A program made the translations under genes and the position numbers. Below, one piece after another: positions 17,662 through 25,718 of a DNA stretch of 64,000 bases. The first letter of the stretch is position 1. Each line of letters begins with the position of its first letter. Source of the DNA: Granulicella mallensis MP5ACTX8 (GTDB lineage Bacteria > Acidobacteriota > Terriglobia > Terriglobales > Acidobacteriaceae); contig NC_016631.1 of assembly GCF_000178955.2 (NCBI RefSeq), forward strand, positions 3,658,001 through 3,722,000, read 5' to 3'. The notes under the pieces were generated by a model that was not told where the DNA came from, ran no database searches, and was given only the letters and a program-made list of their open reading frames with translations.

Positions 17662-18927
17662 CTAGTACCCAGCAGGCAACTGCAGCCCATCCATGAACGC
17701 CCCAAACCGCGGACCATCCATACAAATCTGCATCCCCGTAAACAGGTAGAAGATATTGGTGGTCTGGATACCTCCGGTCGTGTCATACGTCGGGAAGATG
17801 GTCTGGCCATCGACGTCGTAGTAATCCATCGCCCGATTCTCAGCGCGGAACCAGTGGTCCGGAGCCAGCAGATCGATACGTCCCGGCTGCGCATGAATGG
17901 ACACCAGCGTCGAACGTCCCGCGATCGTCGTAGGCGCATTCTTCTTCAGCATGTCCTGCGAGCTCGAACCCGCAACCTGGTTCGTAATGACCTGCGAGAC
18001 CACAGAGCCCACATTTTCCCACGCTGCCTCTTGGTCCAGTCCGAGATGGAAGAGCATGGAGTCCTTCGCACCCGTCGCCGCACCCAGGGCACGCCGCTGC
18101 TTCTGAATCAGCATTCGAACGAGGGCAGCACTGATCGGCACGTTCCCGGCGCCAACGTGCGGCGTATCGAGCTTGCCGGGATACGCCGAACGTTGCAACT
18201 GCATCCACGTGCCCACATTCGAGTCCACATGGTGATACTCGATGCCGAACAGAGACGAAGCGGCCGTGCCTGGAGCGCCGTCGATGATAAGCAAATCACC
18301 GGGAACGGTACCGGCCGGTACCGGGGTTGCTGCGGCGAGGTTCAGCGCCTTATTATTGGCATCCACCGAAAGAATGGTCACCTTGCCGCGGTTCGTTCCA
18401 CCCAGCGCAGAGAAGATCTGGATGTCCTGATTGTCATAGAACGCATTCGCGTTGTTGACAATAATCTGGAACGAACCGACGACCGTCCCCGTCCCCGGCG
18501 CCACCGAATCGAGAGTCCCCGATCCGTCCGTGTTCAGAAGCGCCTCCACAAAAGTGCGGAAGCCTTCCATCGCATTCTCGAGCTCGGCCTTCGCCGCATT
18601 CTCTACGGCCTTCTCTTTGCTGTCGGTCGAGATCTCGGTGAGATAGCTCATCTCCGACGCAAAGGCCAGATAAACCGGCGTGGCCTGTGCAATGTCGTAC
18701 GTCGTGCCGGACCCACGGCCAAGACCGCCGCCATCCGGATTGACCTGGCGAGCCTTGCCGCCTGCCAGGATCTTCAACGGGATGCGCATATTCCGCGAGG
18801 AGACCTTCTCCACATCCCGCTTCATGATGCGATCGAACAAAGAGTGATCCTGCTGATAAAGCAGAGGCACTTTGTCGCGCACCTTCTCAAGCTGCAAACC
18901 AAGGGTCTGTGCATTGAACTGAGACAT
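17662..18927 (-). CDS. Major capsid protein
   Basis: The 421-residue protein has the hallmarks of podoviral/P22-like and related HK97-fold capsids: an N-terminal helical arm (LGLQLEKVRDKVPLLYQQD), a long scaffold-sensitive E-loop-like region, and VPISAALVRMLIQKQRRALG in the P-domain. It closes with FTGMQICMDGPRFGAFMDGL. It lies downstream of the scaffold-like gene (25719-26960) but separated from it by about 6.8 kb of toxin cassettes and accessory genes. A large inverted repeat precedes it and hairpins follow it. Confidence 0.85.
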   Translation of the reverse strand: MSQFNAQTLGLQLEKVRDKVPLLYQQDHSLFDRIMKRDVEKVSSRNMRIPLKILAGGKARQVNPDGGGLGRGSGTTYDIAQATPVYLAFASEMSYLTEISTDSKEKAVENAAKAELENAMEGFRTFVEALLNTDGSGTLDSVAPGTGTVVGSFQIIVNNANAFYDNQDIQIFSALGGTNRGKVTILSVDANNKALNLAAATPVPAGTVPGDLLIIDGAPGTAASSLFGIEYHHVDSNVGTWMQLQRSAYPGKLDTPHVGAGNVPISAALVRMLIQKQRRALGAATGAKDSMLFHLGLDQEAAWENVGSVVSQVITNQVAGSSSQDMLKKNAPTTIAGRSTLVSIHAQPGRIDLLAPDHWFRAENRAMDYYDVDGQTIFPTYDTTGGIQTTNIFYLFTGMQICMDGPRFGAFMDGLQLPAGY

Positions 18928-18971
18928 ATTTTTCCTGTAAGTCTTTTGAGCTTGCCGGCCACCGATTTCAT

Positions 18972-19057
18972 GGAAAACAGAGTGTAGAGAATAGAGTGTG
19001 GAGGATAGAGAAGGCTTCTCTACGCTCTACACTCTATTCTCTACACTCTGTTTTTCC
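18972..19057. repeat. 28-bp inverted repeat upstream of the capsid gene
   Basis: Arms at 18972-18999 and 19029-19057 (GGAAAACAGAGTGTAGAGAA and its complement) are near-perfect, differing by one extra T, and the loop carries a smaller AGAGAAGGCTTCTCT hairpin. In the capsid transcript this would be a long 5' hairpin; on the plus strand it ends in TTTTT. It could act as a terminator, an mRNA stabiliser or a recombination hot spot. Confidence 0.8.
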
Positions 19058-19257
19058 TTCCAGCCTCGGCTCTGCTGAAGAAGAGACCCTGCAGCAACCA
19101 CGCGTTGAGGCAGGTTCGCGCACCTGGCCTGACTACAGGCTTCTTTGCGGCTCGTCCCGGTTTGTGTTCAGGGTGTCCGTATCCCTGCGACTCACCACGA
19201 ATCTTGAAAGAGCAAGAGGCATATGCAGCAATGCCCGCAGAGCTTTTCACGTCCGCT

Positions 19258-19400
19258 CTTGTCTTTGTTTTTCTTTCTGTCATTCCCGTAGGGAATCCGC
19301 TTTGGCTGTTGCCGTTGGCTTTGGCTGTTGCCCTTGCCTTTCTGGTTGACATTCCGAGGCGAAGCCGAGGAACCTGCTTCCTCCCGCTCTTCGCCAGTTG
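19258..19400. repeat. Second copy of the CATTCCC boilerplate intergenic repeat
   Basis: Contains CATTCCCGTAGGGAATCCGC and CGAGGAACCTGCTTCCTCCC, matching the unit at 17502-17583. The surrounding 19058-19460 shows no supported gene; plus and minus open frames here are repeat-derived. Confidence 0.5.
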
Positions 19401-19460
19401 CAGCAACAATGCCAGGCCAAACACGGGAGGCCTAAAGCGCTTTTCGGAATACAACAACCC

Positions 19461-19626
19461 GTGCCGCAACCCACTGGATCTTCCCACTGGGACTCCATCG
19501 TAAATCAGGAGTTCTAACTCGCCGTACCAGGCCCAGCGAGACGGGCACATCAGGTTGTGAACTACTCAAGAACTACTATGCCAGAAGAACGAAAGGAACC
19601 CAAGCAAATTGCAGTTAGAAATCTTT
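19461..19626. repeat. Dispersed ~167-bp repeat, copy 1
   Basis: Aligns over its full length with 41398-41565, sharing GACTCCATCG, ATCAGGAGTTCTA, GGCCCAGCGAGAC, CAGGTTGT, AACTACTATG and CAAGCAAATT...CAGTTAGAAATCTTT. Both copies lie in gaps of the same operon. GTGCC near the left end can pair with GGCAC in the middle, so a structured RNA is possible. Confidence 0.75.
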
Positions 19627-19655
19627 ATCCCAAAACCGCACGTTGGTTGTTCTAT

Positions 19656-20051
19656 TCATTTAGCGAATATTCCGTATCCAATCAAGAGCAAAAGAGCCAC
19701 GACAATCAGCATCATGCGAACTCCTAACAATTTGCCAAAGAACCTGATAACCCCCTGAGTTTTCGAACCTCGAGATTGCATCCGATTCAGAACAACCCCA
19801 AGCCGTCTCCAATCCGCTTCATATGGCCCAGGATTTGCCATTCTCTGCATAGAATATGGCAGCTCGAAATTGTGGTAATAGAGAATCGACTCAATATTCA
19901 TCTCTCGAATCATATCTGGCAGATTATGAAGACGATCGGCTTCCGCGGCGCATTCTTCTAACTTTCCGTTCCAACCCAATACGCGAATGCGGAGCAAGCC
20001 CATCCGAAGGATATCAAGCAAAATACATCTAAGCTCCTCTTTATCTGACAT
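19656..20051 (-). CDS. Small protein with C-terminal membrane anchor, possible accessory immunity protein
   Basis: The start at the second methionine (20051) has a GAGG site at proper spacing. The 131-residue protein has a soluble helical N-terminus (DKEELRCILLDILRMGLLRIRVL) and one C-terminal membrane segment (residues about 110-128, VRMMLIVVALLLLIGYGIF). It is the third small gene after the ParB-like effector, following the two pentapeptide-repeat proteins, so it may be part of that cassette. No known family was identified. Confidence 0.6.
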   Translation of the reverse strand: MSDKEELRCILLDILRMGLLRIRVLGWNGKLEECAAEADRLHNLPDMIREMNIESILYYHNFELPYSMQRMANPGPYEADWRRLGVVLNRMQSRGSKTQGVIRFFGKLLGVRMMLIVVALLLLIGYGIFAK

Positions 20052-20069
20052 AAGCATCCTCAGAAGACA

Positions 20070-20534
20070 TCAAGCAGTTTCATCTTCCATTAGGATAGCG
20101 CCATGCTCCAAGGGCTTGAACTCTTCAGGCAATATCGTGTGCCGATCGAAGCTGGCATCCTTAAAATGTGCGCTATGTAAATTATGTGCCAGCATGGTCG
20201 TGCCCCGGAGATTGCAGCCTTCAAAATTAGTGTCGGATATCTCAGCATCGCTCAGGTCAGCTCGTGACAGATCTGCATGCTTGAAATTTGTATGATTCAA
20301 CCGGCAATGATGAAAGACCGATTCATGCAAATACGCCCGCGCAGCATCCACCCCGATGAGAGAGGCTCCACTAAAGTTAACACGTTTGGCTTGCGCATCC
20401 TCCATATTTGAAGCACGTAGATCACAGGAGACGAAAGATGCCCCGTTGAGGCTCAACCCCATAAGCTTCGCTCGATGCAAGTACAAACCATCGAAACAAA
20501 CGCCCTCCGGTGTCATCGCGTTAATGGTCATCAT
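20070..20534 (-). CDS. Pentapeptide-repeat protein, candidate cytoplasmic immunity protein (copy 2)
   Basis: The 154-residue protein consists of A(D/N)LxX-type pentapeptides (LSRADLSDAEISDTNFEG and others) forming a right-handed beta-helix. It aligns with the upstream paralogue at 20877-21374: both have TPEGVCF near the start and FKPLEHGAILMEDE-like ends. No signal peptide. Known pentapeptide proteins (Qnr/MfpA) mimic DNA; here that would suit protection from a nuclease effector. Upstream a frame beginning MNIYFIDDKTQ resembles the paralogue's N-terminus but is out of frame, so the N-terminus may have been shortened by a frameshift. Confidence 0.75.
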   Translation of the reverse strand: MMTINAMTPEGVCFDGLYLHRAKLMGLSLNGASFVSCDLRASNMEDAQAKRVNFSGASLIGVDAARAYLHESVFHHCRLNHTNFKHADLSRADLSDAEISDTNFEGCNLRGTTMLAHNLHSAHFKDASFDRHTILPEEFKPLEHGAILMEDETA

Positions 20535-20876
20535 TGCGTCTTATCATCAATAAAGTAGATATTCATTTTGATCTCTGCTGCGAACTCATTTAGGGTTGGA
20601 ATCGTTGGGTGGGTTATTCCGAGTTGCAAGATCAGGCGTAATTTACATAAAAAACATTGGCTTTCTCAGGCCAAGCATCCTTCGAACTGCTGAATGTCGA
20701 GTGCCCATTCATAATGATTTCATCCCCACAAATGGGAGGCTTGACGAAAGGTGGTGCATTTGGAGGCCTTCGCTCTTACCGTCGCTCCCGAGGCAAGCAT
20801 GGACAGATTTAAAACGAGCTTCAGCCCTTTGATCTACCCTCCCTATTGGGAGCGAGCGGCTACCCACAAAGAGAAA
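20535..20876. other. Intergenic, no gene seen
   Basis: About 340 bases between the two pentapeptide genes. Only a short out-of-frame remnant of a pentapeptide-gene 5' end (MNIYFIDDKTQ) next to 20534 is recognisable on the minus strand. Nothing else could be supported. Confidence 0.5.
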
Positions 20877-21374
20877 TCATTCATCCTCTACGAGAATCGC
20901 GCCATGCTCCAAAGGGTTAAACTCTTTCGGCCAAACCGTATGCTTGTCGAATTTAGCTCCTGTAAAAATTGAACTTTCCAATTCCTCCCCCAACATGATC
21001 GCACCGCAGAGATTACAGTTTTCAAAATGAGTATCCAGCATTCGAGCACCAGTCAGGTCTGCACCAGAAAAGTCAGCGCCCTCGAAATAACCCACAGTCA
21101 TATCGCAATTACGAAAAATTGAACCACATACCTTCGATCCCCGTAAGTTAAATTGCCCTAAAACAGCATTGGTAAAATCGACGTTTATAGCTTCAGCATC
21201 GAACATATAGGCTCCCCAAAGAAAACACGACACAAAAGATGCTCCATTAAATTTTAGTCTATGGCCCATCAACGAATGCAAGTGCATCCCATTGAAGCAC
21301 ACTCCTTCCGGAGTATCTGCATCAACATACATCTCAACAGTTTCTTCTTTTTCGTTCACATATATGATGTACAT
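20877..21374 (-). CDS. Pentapeptide-repeat protein, candidate cytoplasmic immunity protein (copy 1)
   Basis: The 165-residue protein has a short N-terminus (MYIIYVNEKEETVEM), TPEGVCFNGMHLH, then pentapeptide repeats (FEGADFSGADLTGARMLDT) and an acidic end. It is the first sizeable gene after the ParB-like effector. Absence of a signal peptide contrasts with most other immunity candidates in the cluster and fits a cytoplasmic effector target. The DNA-mimic idea is drawn from known pentapeptide proteins. Confidence 0.8.
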   Translation of the reverse strand: MYIIYVNEKEETVEMYVDADTPEGVCFNGMHLHSLMGHRLKFNGASFVSCFLWGAYMFDAEAINVDFTNAVLGQFNLRGSKVCGSIFRNCDMTVGYFEGADFSGADLTGARMLDTHFENCNLCGAIMLGEELESSIFTGAKFDKHTVWPKEFNPLEHGAILVEDE

Positions 21375-21549
21375 ATTTACTCACCGTTGATACGGGGATA
21401 TTTATATCCTGCTCAGTTGTTCTAAGCTCGATCCAGCTAAAGATCCCCCCTGTCAGAGCACAAGATGATCCAACCGGCATGAGTATTGCTTGCCCTACCC
21501 GGATTATATGCCGATATGACACCTTCTTCACCATGCATGATTTAGTCAC
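21334..21549 (-). CDS. Doubtful small ORF between effector and pentapeptide gene
   Basis: A GTG-started frame of 71 residues overlaps the stop of the effector and the start of the pentapeptide gene. It has one weakly hydrophobic stretch (AILMPVGSSCALTGGIFSW). There is no strong ribosome site. It may simply be spacer; listed because translational coupling is possible. Confidence 0.25.
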   Translation of the reverse strand: MTKSCMVKKVSYRHIIRVGQAILMPVGSSCALTGGIFSWIELRTTEQDINIPVSTVSKYVHHICERKRRNC

Positions 21550-22816
21550 CAGGCTTGAATCCAGGCCTGACCTTCAGTTCGCGGAAGGATCGTGTTCCAC
21601 TTTCAGGAATTGGCGCTACGCCACTATGAACCTGTGGTATTTCGGTCGGCATAGTGCCATGAATATCTCCGGCAACAATTCTATGATTGCCGTTCCAAAC
21701 ATCTCCACCAATTACCCTGATCGGCGGCGCTACTTGCCCTTCATTCAGCAGATCAATATTCCTATTAATATTCCCTACCCAAACGTCCTGGCGCATTGAT
21801 CGATACGGTATGTTTGAGTTCTTCAGCCATGCCCCAATCTCGTCAGGTGAAAGATTAGACTTCAACAGATCTGTTGGATACGGCGCTTCTGGCGACATAG
21901 AAGTGTCGCCAGGGGCAGCACCACGAACCAAGTCAAGCGATCTGGGGACTGCATCGGCTGCCGCATTCAATGGTCTGCCCCAACCAGCCCTCCTGGCCCC
22001 ACCTTCCACAAGTGGAGCAACCTGTAGCGCCATACCTGTCAATGTCCCCATCGCTCTAGGGCTGCTCCACACCTTGCCTACGTCCTGCAGGTAAGAGTTC
22101 CCCGGATCGCCCATACCGTTCTGCGCGGCATAGTGCATTGCTGTCCTCAGCCCATCACCCAGGACAGGAACAGCCTTGGCGGCATGGACAACCGCACCAG
22201 CATAATTGGGCCCATATTTCGGCGTTTGATAGCCATAGGGAGTCACCCCCAGATCCCCCAGGGCCTGCCCAGTCTCCGTTAGGCTATTCATCGCCGTCCC
22301 GGCAAGTCCCCTTAGCTCAGGAATGCCAGACATCGGATTATCGATCGTTGCCCTATTCAAAGCTGTCTGAAAGGGGTGCTGATCCGCGGCAGCCTGCTGC
22401 TGCATGCCAGACATCGTCTGAATAGGATGACGAACCTGATGCAGGATCGGCGCAACCCCCAGGTTATCGGCCAAGGCATGGGCGTAACCCATGGCACCAC
22501 CCTGTCCACCGCCAGAGTAGGCTGTTTGCCGTGGTGCTGCCCCTGACGTAGCGGCACCTCCATTAACAGGTGGATTCGTCGAAGCTCGCGGCAAGGGTGA
22601 GGGAGGCTGGAGCGGATACGCCTGCGAGTCCGTTCTAAATCCATCACCATGCAATAAATTGATGGTGCGTTGCCCAAAGTCGTTACCTGCCTGTCCTAAT
22701 AGAGAACTGAGCGGATGCAGACTCTGAACTTTTTGCGTAGAGGCTTCCCAGGGGGACGGCTGTTGCGGCGGCACACTCGTGTTCGTGCCGGTTGGATTAA
22801 CGCTATAACCATCCAT
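21542..22816 (-). CDS. Effector with LHGDGF tag and ParB/Srx-like C-terminal domain
   Basis: The start at 22816 (MDGYSVNPTGTNTSVPPQQP) follows CAGGAGAAGATC. Residues 1-60 are the shared tag ending INLLHGDGFRTDS; a Pro/Ala linker and a helical middle follow. The last 112 residues (from about 313) contain VAPPIRVIGGDVWNGNHRIV, where GNHR matches the phosphate/substrate loop of ParB/sulfiredoxin-fold domains. That fold is used as a nuclease domain in some polymorphic toxins. The following genes are cytoplasmic pentapeptide proteins, which suits a DNA-directed activity. No signal peptide. The reading frame is intact. Family call is by motif, moderately sure. Confidence 0.7.
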   Translation of the reverse strand: MDGYSVNPTGTNTSVPPQQPSPWEASTQKVQSLHPLSSLLGQAGNDFGQRTINLLHGDGFRTDSQAYPLQPPSPLPRASTNPPVNGGAATSGAAPRQTAYSGGGQGGAMGYAHALADNLGVAPILHQVRHPIQTMSGMQQQAAADQHPFQTALNRATIDNPMSGIPELRGLAGTAMNSLTETGQALGDLGVTPYGYQTPKYGPNYAGAVVHAAKAVPVLGDGLRTAMHYAAQNGMGDPGNSYLQDVGKVWSSPRAMGTLTGMALQVAPLVEGGARRAGWGRPLNAAADAVPRSLDLVRGAAPGDTSMSPEAPYPTDLLKSNLSPDEIGAWLKNSNIPYRSMRQDVWVGNINRNIDLLNEGQVAPPIRVIGGDVWNGNHRIVAGDIHGTMPTEIPQVHSGVAPIPESGTRSFRELKVRPGFKPGD

Positions 22817-22874
22817 GATCTTCTCCTGGTTTGTAATTGGATCGACACTCCCAGCACCGCAGGATTCCGGCCTG

Positions 22875-22979
22875 CTATCGCACCTGTTTGGCCCGGCCAT
22901 TCACGCAGGCTTTACCATCAAGCACATCGCGCCGCGCCATAAAAGCCCAATCAATGGGGCTCGAATCCGGCTGTCGCAT
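22875..22979 (-). pseudogene. Duplicated 3' end of the scaffold gene (cassette scar)
   Basis: This stretch reads RQPDSSPIDWAFMARRDVLD then GKACVNGRAKQVR-stop, a diverged copy of the scaffold C-terminus ending at 25719 (RQPDSNTIDWTRTSRRDVLD, GKAYVKGRAEQVRW). Homology starts abruptly at GACAGCCGGATTCGA and continues through the spacer into the effector tag, so the GH104 cassette is flanked by direct repeats of about 400 bp. Confidence 0.8.
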
Positions 22980-23164
22980 GAACAGCCATGGCTCTTCTAG
23001 GCCGCTGGCTTATATACCTGCAGCAGGTCTTGTTTTATTGCTTGTTTTTCGCAGCTTGCTTGAATCCTGGGAGGAATTCGATAGGTGAAATTTCGGCATT
23101 TCGTGTTAACGCAAAATGCTTGTTGGGTCAGACGCTACCAGACTTTATTCCTGAGGTCTAAGCG

Positions 23165-23215
23165 TCAAAATAAGAAGGGAGAATCCAGAGACCTTCAGGC
23201 CTCGAGATTCTCCCT
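23165..23215 (-). terminator. Probable terminator after the GH104 immunity genes
   Basis: Arms AGGGAGAATC/GATTCTCCCT (23176-23185 and 23206-23215) with an extra inner stem, followed on the minus strand by TTCTTATTTT. It separates the GH104 cassette from the ParB-like cassette. Confidence 0.7.
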
Positions 23216-23239
23216 CATCATTAACTCAATGCTAACAAA

Positions 23240-23785
23240 TTACATCTTAGAATTAGATCGCTTTGCCTGTGTCCTCAACGGGCGGTATCTACCCGCCACA
23301 AAATGGAAGACCTCATCCGACATGGTTGTCTCAATATAACTAGTGGTGATTTGCGGATAACCTGAATCATCAGGCTTACCAACTTGAAACCAGTCTGCTG
23401 TAACTTCTAAGATCACTTCAGGTTTGCGCTCCCCTCCGTGATTATCTACTAGCCAGAACGTAGTTCCGTGGGCACCCGTGAGGGGAAACTGTTCAACAAG
23501 CAAATAGAGCTTGTCATTCGAGTTACTCCTAGATACTCGAATGGCAATGAACCATTCCTTGGGAACCGGTCTTGCAGGGTGGATGGCGTCCGCAAGATTT
23601 TGTTGAATAAAATTTTCTTCCGATAAGAGTGTGAGAATTGCCGGTGGAACAGGAACGGGGTTGTGTATCTTGCAAAACTCGATCGCAAAGTGCTTCTGTT
23701 CCTTTGGATAGCGAGCAAGCGTGGCCTGATGGAGTACCACATACCTGCAGGGCCAGATCCACCCCTTACCGTAAAATGTAGCCAA
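23240..23785 (-). CDS. Third copy of the GH104-cassette immunity domain, no signal peptide
   Basis: The 181-residue protein starts at a TTG a few bases after the two-domain immunity gene. From residue about 45 it aligns with each half of that protein: PVPVP...LLSEEN, then NDKLYLLVEQFPLTGAHGTT, FWLVDNHGG, TADWFQVGKPDDSGYPQIT and a final VFHFVAGRYRPLR. The first 40 residues contain a YPKEQKHF segment like the inter-domain linker of the larger protein, so this may be a detached third domain of an ancestral three-domain protein. Without a signal peptide it would stay in the cytoplasm unless coupled. Confidence 0.7.
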   Translation of the reverse strand: MATFYGKGWIWPCRYVVLHQATLARYPKEQKHFAIEFCKIHNPVPVPPAILTLLSEENFIQQNLADAIHPARPVPKEWFIAIRVSRSNSNDKLYLLVEQFPLTGAHGTTFWLVDNHGGERKPEVILEVTADWFQVGKPDDSGYPQITTSYIETTMSDEVFHFVAGRYRPLRTQAKRSNSKM

Positions 23786-23790
23786 CAGTG

Positions 23791-24795
23791 TCAGTGATCT
23801 TTCTTACTGCGAAGGAAAACATATTTTCCTGCTACAAAGTGAAAGACAAGGTCCGTCATAGATACGGCAGTCTCTCGCACAGCAGTAATCACTGGGTAGC
23901 CAGAAATATCCGTTTTCCCAATTTCCAATTGATCCGTCGCAATTTTAAAGATTACGCGAGGCTTGATCCCGTCCCCCTCATTCGTCACCAACCAGAAGGT
24001 TGTCCCATGCGCTCCAGCAAGGGAGCCATTTCCGACAACAAGATAGAGCCTGCCCTTCGAATTTGGCTTCGATACCAGGCTGGCGGTGAGCCAACCGTTT
24101 TTGGGACCTCGATTGATGGGCCATCCATGATCGTTCAAGGCTTCTCGGACGAACTCATCATCCTCAGATAGAGTTTTGAAAACATCTTCAGGAATAGGCA
24201 CGGGGTGCTGTACCGTTGGAGTTCCATCATCTGCATTGAATGACTTTTGCTCCCTGTAATGGGGATCAGTATATTGACGAGACAGAATATACGTCCCCGC
24301 CACAAAACGAAAGACGCTATCTGTCCTTGCTGTCGTCGTCTGCTGTGAAGCAATGATCTCCGGATAACTAGAGGCATCTTTCTGGCCTATTACTAGCCGG
24401 TCTGCTGTAATTTTGAAGATCACTGAGGATCTATTATGTTCCTTCTCAGTCTTCAATAGCCAAAACGTGTTTCCGGGCACCCCGGCGAAAACGCCCTCCC
24501 ATGTCGCCAAATAGAGTTCGCCTTTCGAATTCGAAATAGACATAAGTCCAGGCGAAAACCAGCCTCCCAAATATAAACTGCTATATGCCTGCCGGACATC
24601 CTTGTCTTCTGTTAAAAGGTCGTAAACCTGCGAAGGAATAGGTACTACGTTATATTGACCCATTTGTTTTTCATATTCTATGTCGAATCTATGCTGTTCA
24701 TGAAGTGGTTCGATCTGAGACTGACACCACACAGCACTTCCTAATAGGCACACAACAATGGCAAAAACTTCCAGAATTCTACGATGCATTCTCAT
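23791..24795 (-). CDS. Secreted two-domain immunity protein of the GH104 effector
   Basis: The ATG overlaps the effector stop (ATGA). A Sec signal peptide is evident (basic start, VFAIVVCLLGSAVWCQS). Two homologous domains of about 130 residues follow, each beginning PIPxxVxxxL(T/S)ED and containing NSKGxLYLxxxxGxxAG, then GxTFWLxxxE, and ending DxVFxFVAGxYxxxR. The overlap with the GH104 effector and export to the periplasm fit a lysozyme inhibitor protecting the producer's wall. The family was not recognised; the repeat and the signal peptide are directly visible. Confidence 0.75.
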   Translation of the reverse strand: MRMHRRILEVFAIVVCLLGSAVWCQSQIEPLHEQHRFDIEYEKQMGQYNVVPIPSQVYDLLTEDKDVRQAYSSLYLGGWFSPGLMSISNSKGELYLATWEGVFAGVPGNTFWLLKTEKEHNRSSVIFKITADRLVIGQKDASSYPEIIASQQTTTARTDSVFRFVAGTYILSRQYTDPHYREQKSFNADDGTPTVQHPVPIPEDVFKTLSEDDEFVREALNDHGWPINRGPKNGWLTASLVSKPNSKGRLYLVVGNGSLAGAHGTTFWLVTNEGDGIKPRVIFKIATDQLEIGKTDISGYPVITAVRETAVSMTDLVFHFVAGKYVFLRSKKDH

Positions 24796-25664
24796 TTACA
24801 CTCCGGCGCGGATTGGATTGCCCTATTGTAGGCCGCTATCGCTTCCTCTGGACTCTTTCCACCTTGACGATAATGATCACCTGGGAGGCTAGCCCATTCA
24901 AGGCTGCCCCGGTGGAATACGGTCGGCCAATCGCCTTGCATTGCCGGACTTAGCATGCGCCTCCTGTTTTCAATCAAATCGTTTGCGGCGGCATCTTGAC
25001 CGGCATGAGAGAAGTCGGTATAGCCGCGATCACGTGCGGTATCCCCCAGGATTTGGTATGCGCCAAAGGCATCGCTTTTTACGTATTTCTGACCATTGCG
25101 ATACAGTTGGACGTCAACATCAGGATGACCTGAGAGCGCTCCCGGATCGGCTATTCTCGCGTCCCTAGAATTCATTTTCAATCGAATGCCGTCTAGATTC
25201 TGCGGATTCGCAATAACCTTCCCTCCCGAGGCGAAGCTACCATAACCTCCATCAGGAAGACGATTCATTCCCTCCGTATCCCTGATCATCCCCCGCAACC
25301 CCGCCAGCACACAAGCTCTACTATAAGCACTCATTCGCCCAGGGGCCTGACTGCTTCCCTGTCCATTTTGCAGAGGATTTGCCATCAGCCCGCCGCCCGT
25401 TGCAGCACCTCCACGAAGCGGTGGGTTCACAGGTGACGGTACAGCAAGAGCAGGAGGAGTGGAAGGTAGAGGGTAGATTTGTGCATCCGTTCTAAAGCCA
25501 TCTCCATGCAACGCGTTGAGTGAGCGCTGTCCCAGGTTATTGTCTGCTTGCCCCAGTAAAGAACTGAGTGGATGCAGGCTTTGAGCCTTTTGCGTAAATG
25601 CATCCCACGCAGACGGCTGTTGCGGCGGTACGCTCGTGTTCGTATCAGTTGGATTAACACCCAT
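24792..25664 (-). CDS. Effector with LHGDGF tag and GH104 (lambda R-like) lysozyme domain
   Basis: The start at 25664 (MGVNPTDTNTSVPPQQPSAW) is at correct distance from AGGAG; an ATG one codon upstream is too close. Residues 1-60 are the shared tag (SLNALHGDGFRTDAQ), 61-112 a Pro/Gly linker. From about 115 the sequence follows the lambda endolysin R pattern: RDTEG (candidate catalytic Glu131), SDAFGAYQILGDTA, DFSHAGQDAAANDLI and WASLPGDHYRQGGKS. GH104 enzymes cleave the glycan chain of peptidoglycan. The frame is intact. It is too far from the lysis cassette to be the main endolysin, and it has its own immunity gene. Confidence 0.8.
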   Translation of the reverse strand: MGVNPTDTNTSVPPQQPSAWDAFTQKAQSLHPLSSLLGQADNNLGQRSLNALHGDGFRTDAQIYPLPSTPPALAVPSPVNPPLRGGAATGGGLMANPLQNGQGSSQAPGRMSAYSRACVLAGLRGMIRDTEGMNRLPDGGYGSFASGGKVIANPQNLDGIRLKMNSRDARIADPGALSGHPDVDVQLYRNGQKYVKSDAFGAYQILGDTARDRGYTDFSHAGQDAAANDLIENRRRMLSPAMQGDWPTVFHRGSLEWASLPGDHYRQGGKSPEEAIAAYNRAIQSAPECK

Positions 25665-25718
25665 CATCTTCTCCTGATTTGTCATTGGATTGCTGCCTTC
25701 AGGGCCACAGATATCGAT

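Noticed and set aside
17476..18987. 503-residue open frame on the plus strand opposite the capsid gene
   Set aside because: Composition is Arg/His/Ile rich without domain signals, no ribosome site, and it is the exact antisense of a well-supported capsid gene.
19041..19550. 169-residue minus-strand frame before the capsid gene
   Set aside because: Spans the inverted repeat and two dispersed repeats; a translated repeat rather than a gene.
23165..23215. Riboswitch or attachment site at the GATTCTCCC inverted repeat
   Set aside because: The hairpin with a following T-rich stretch at a cassette end is explained by a terminator.
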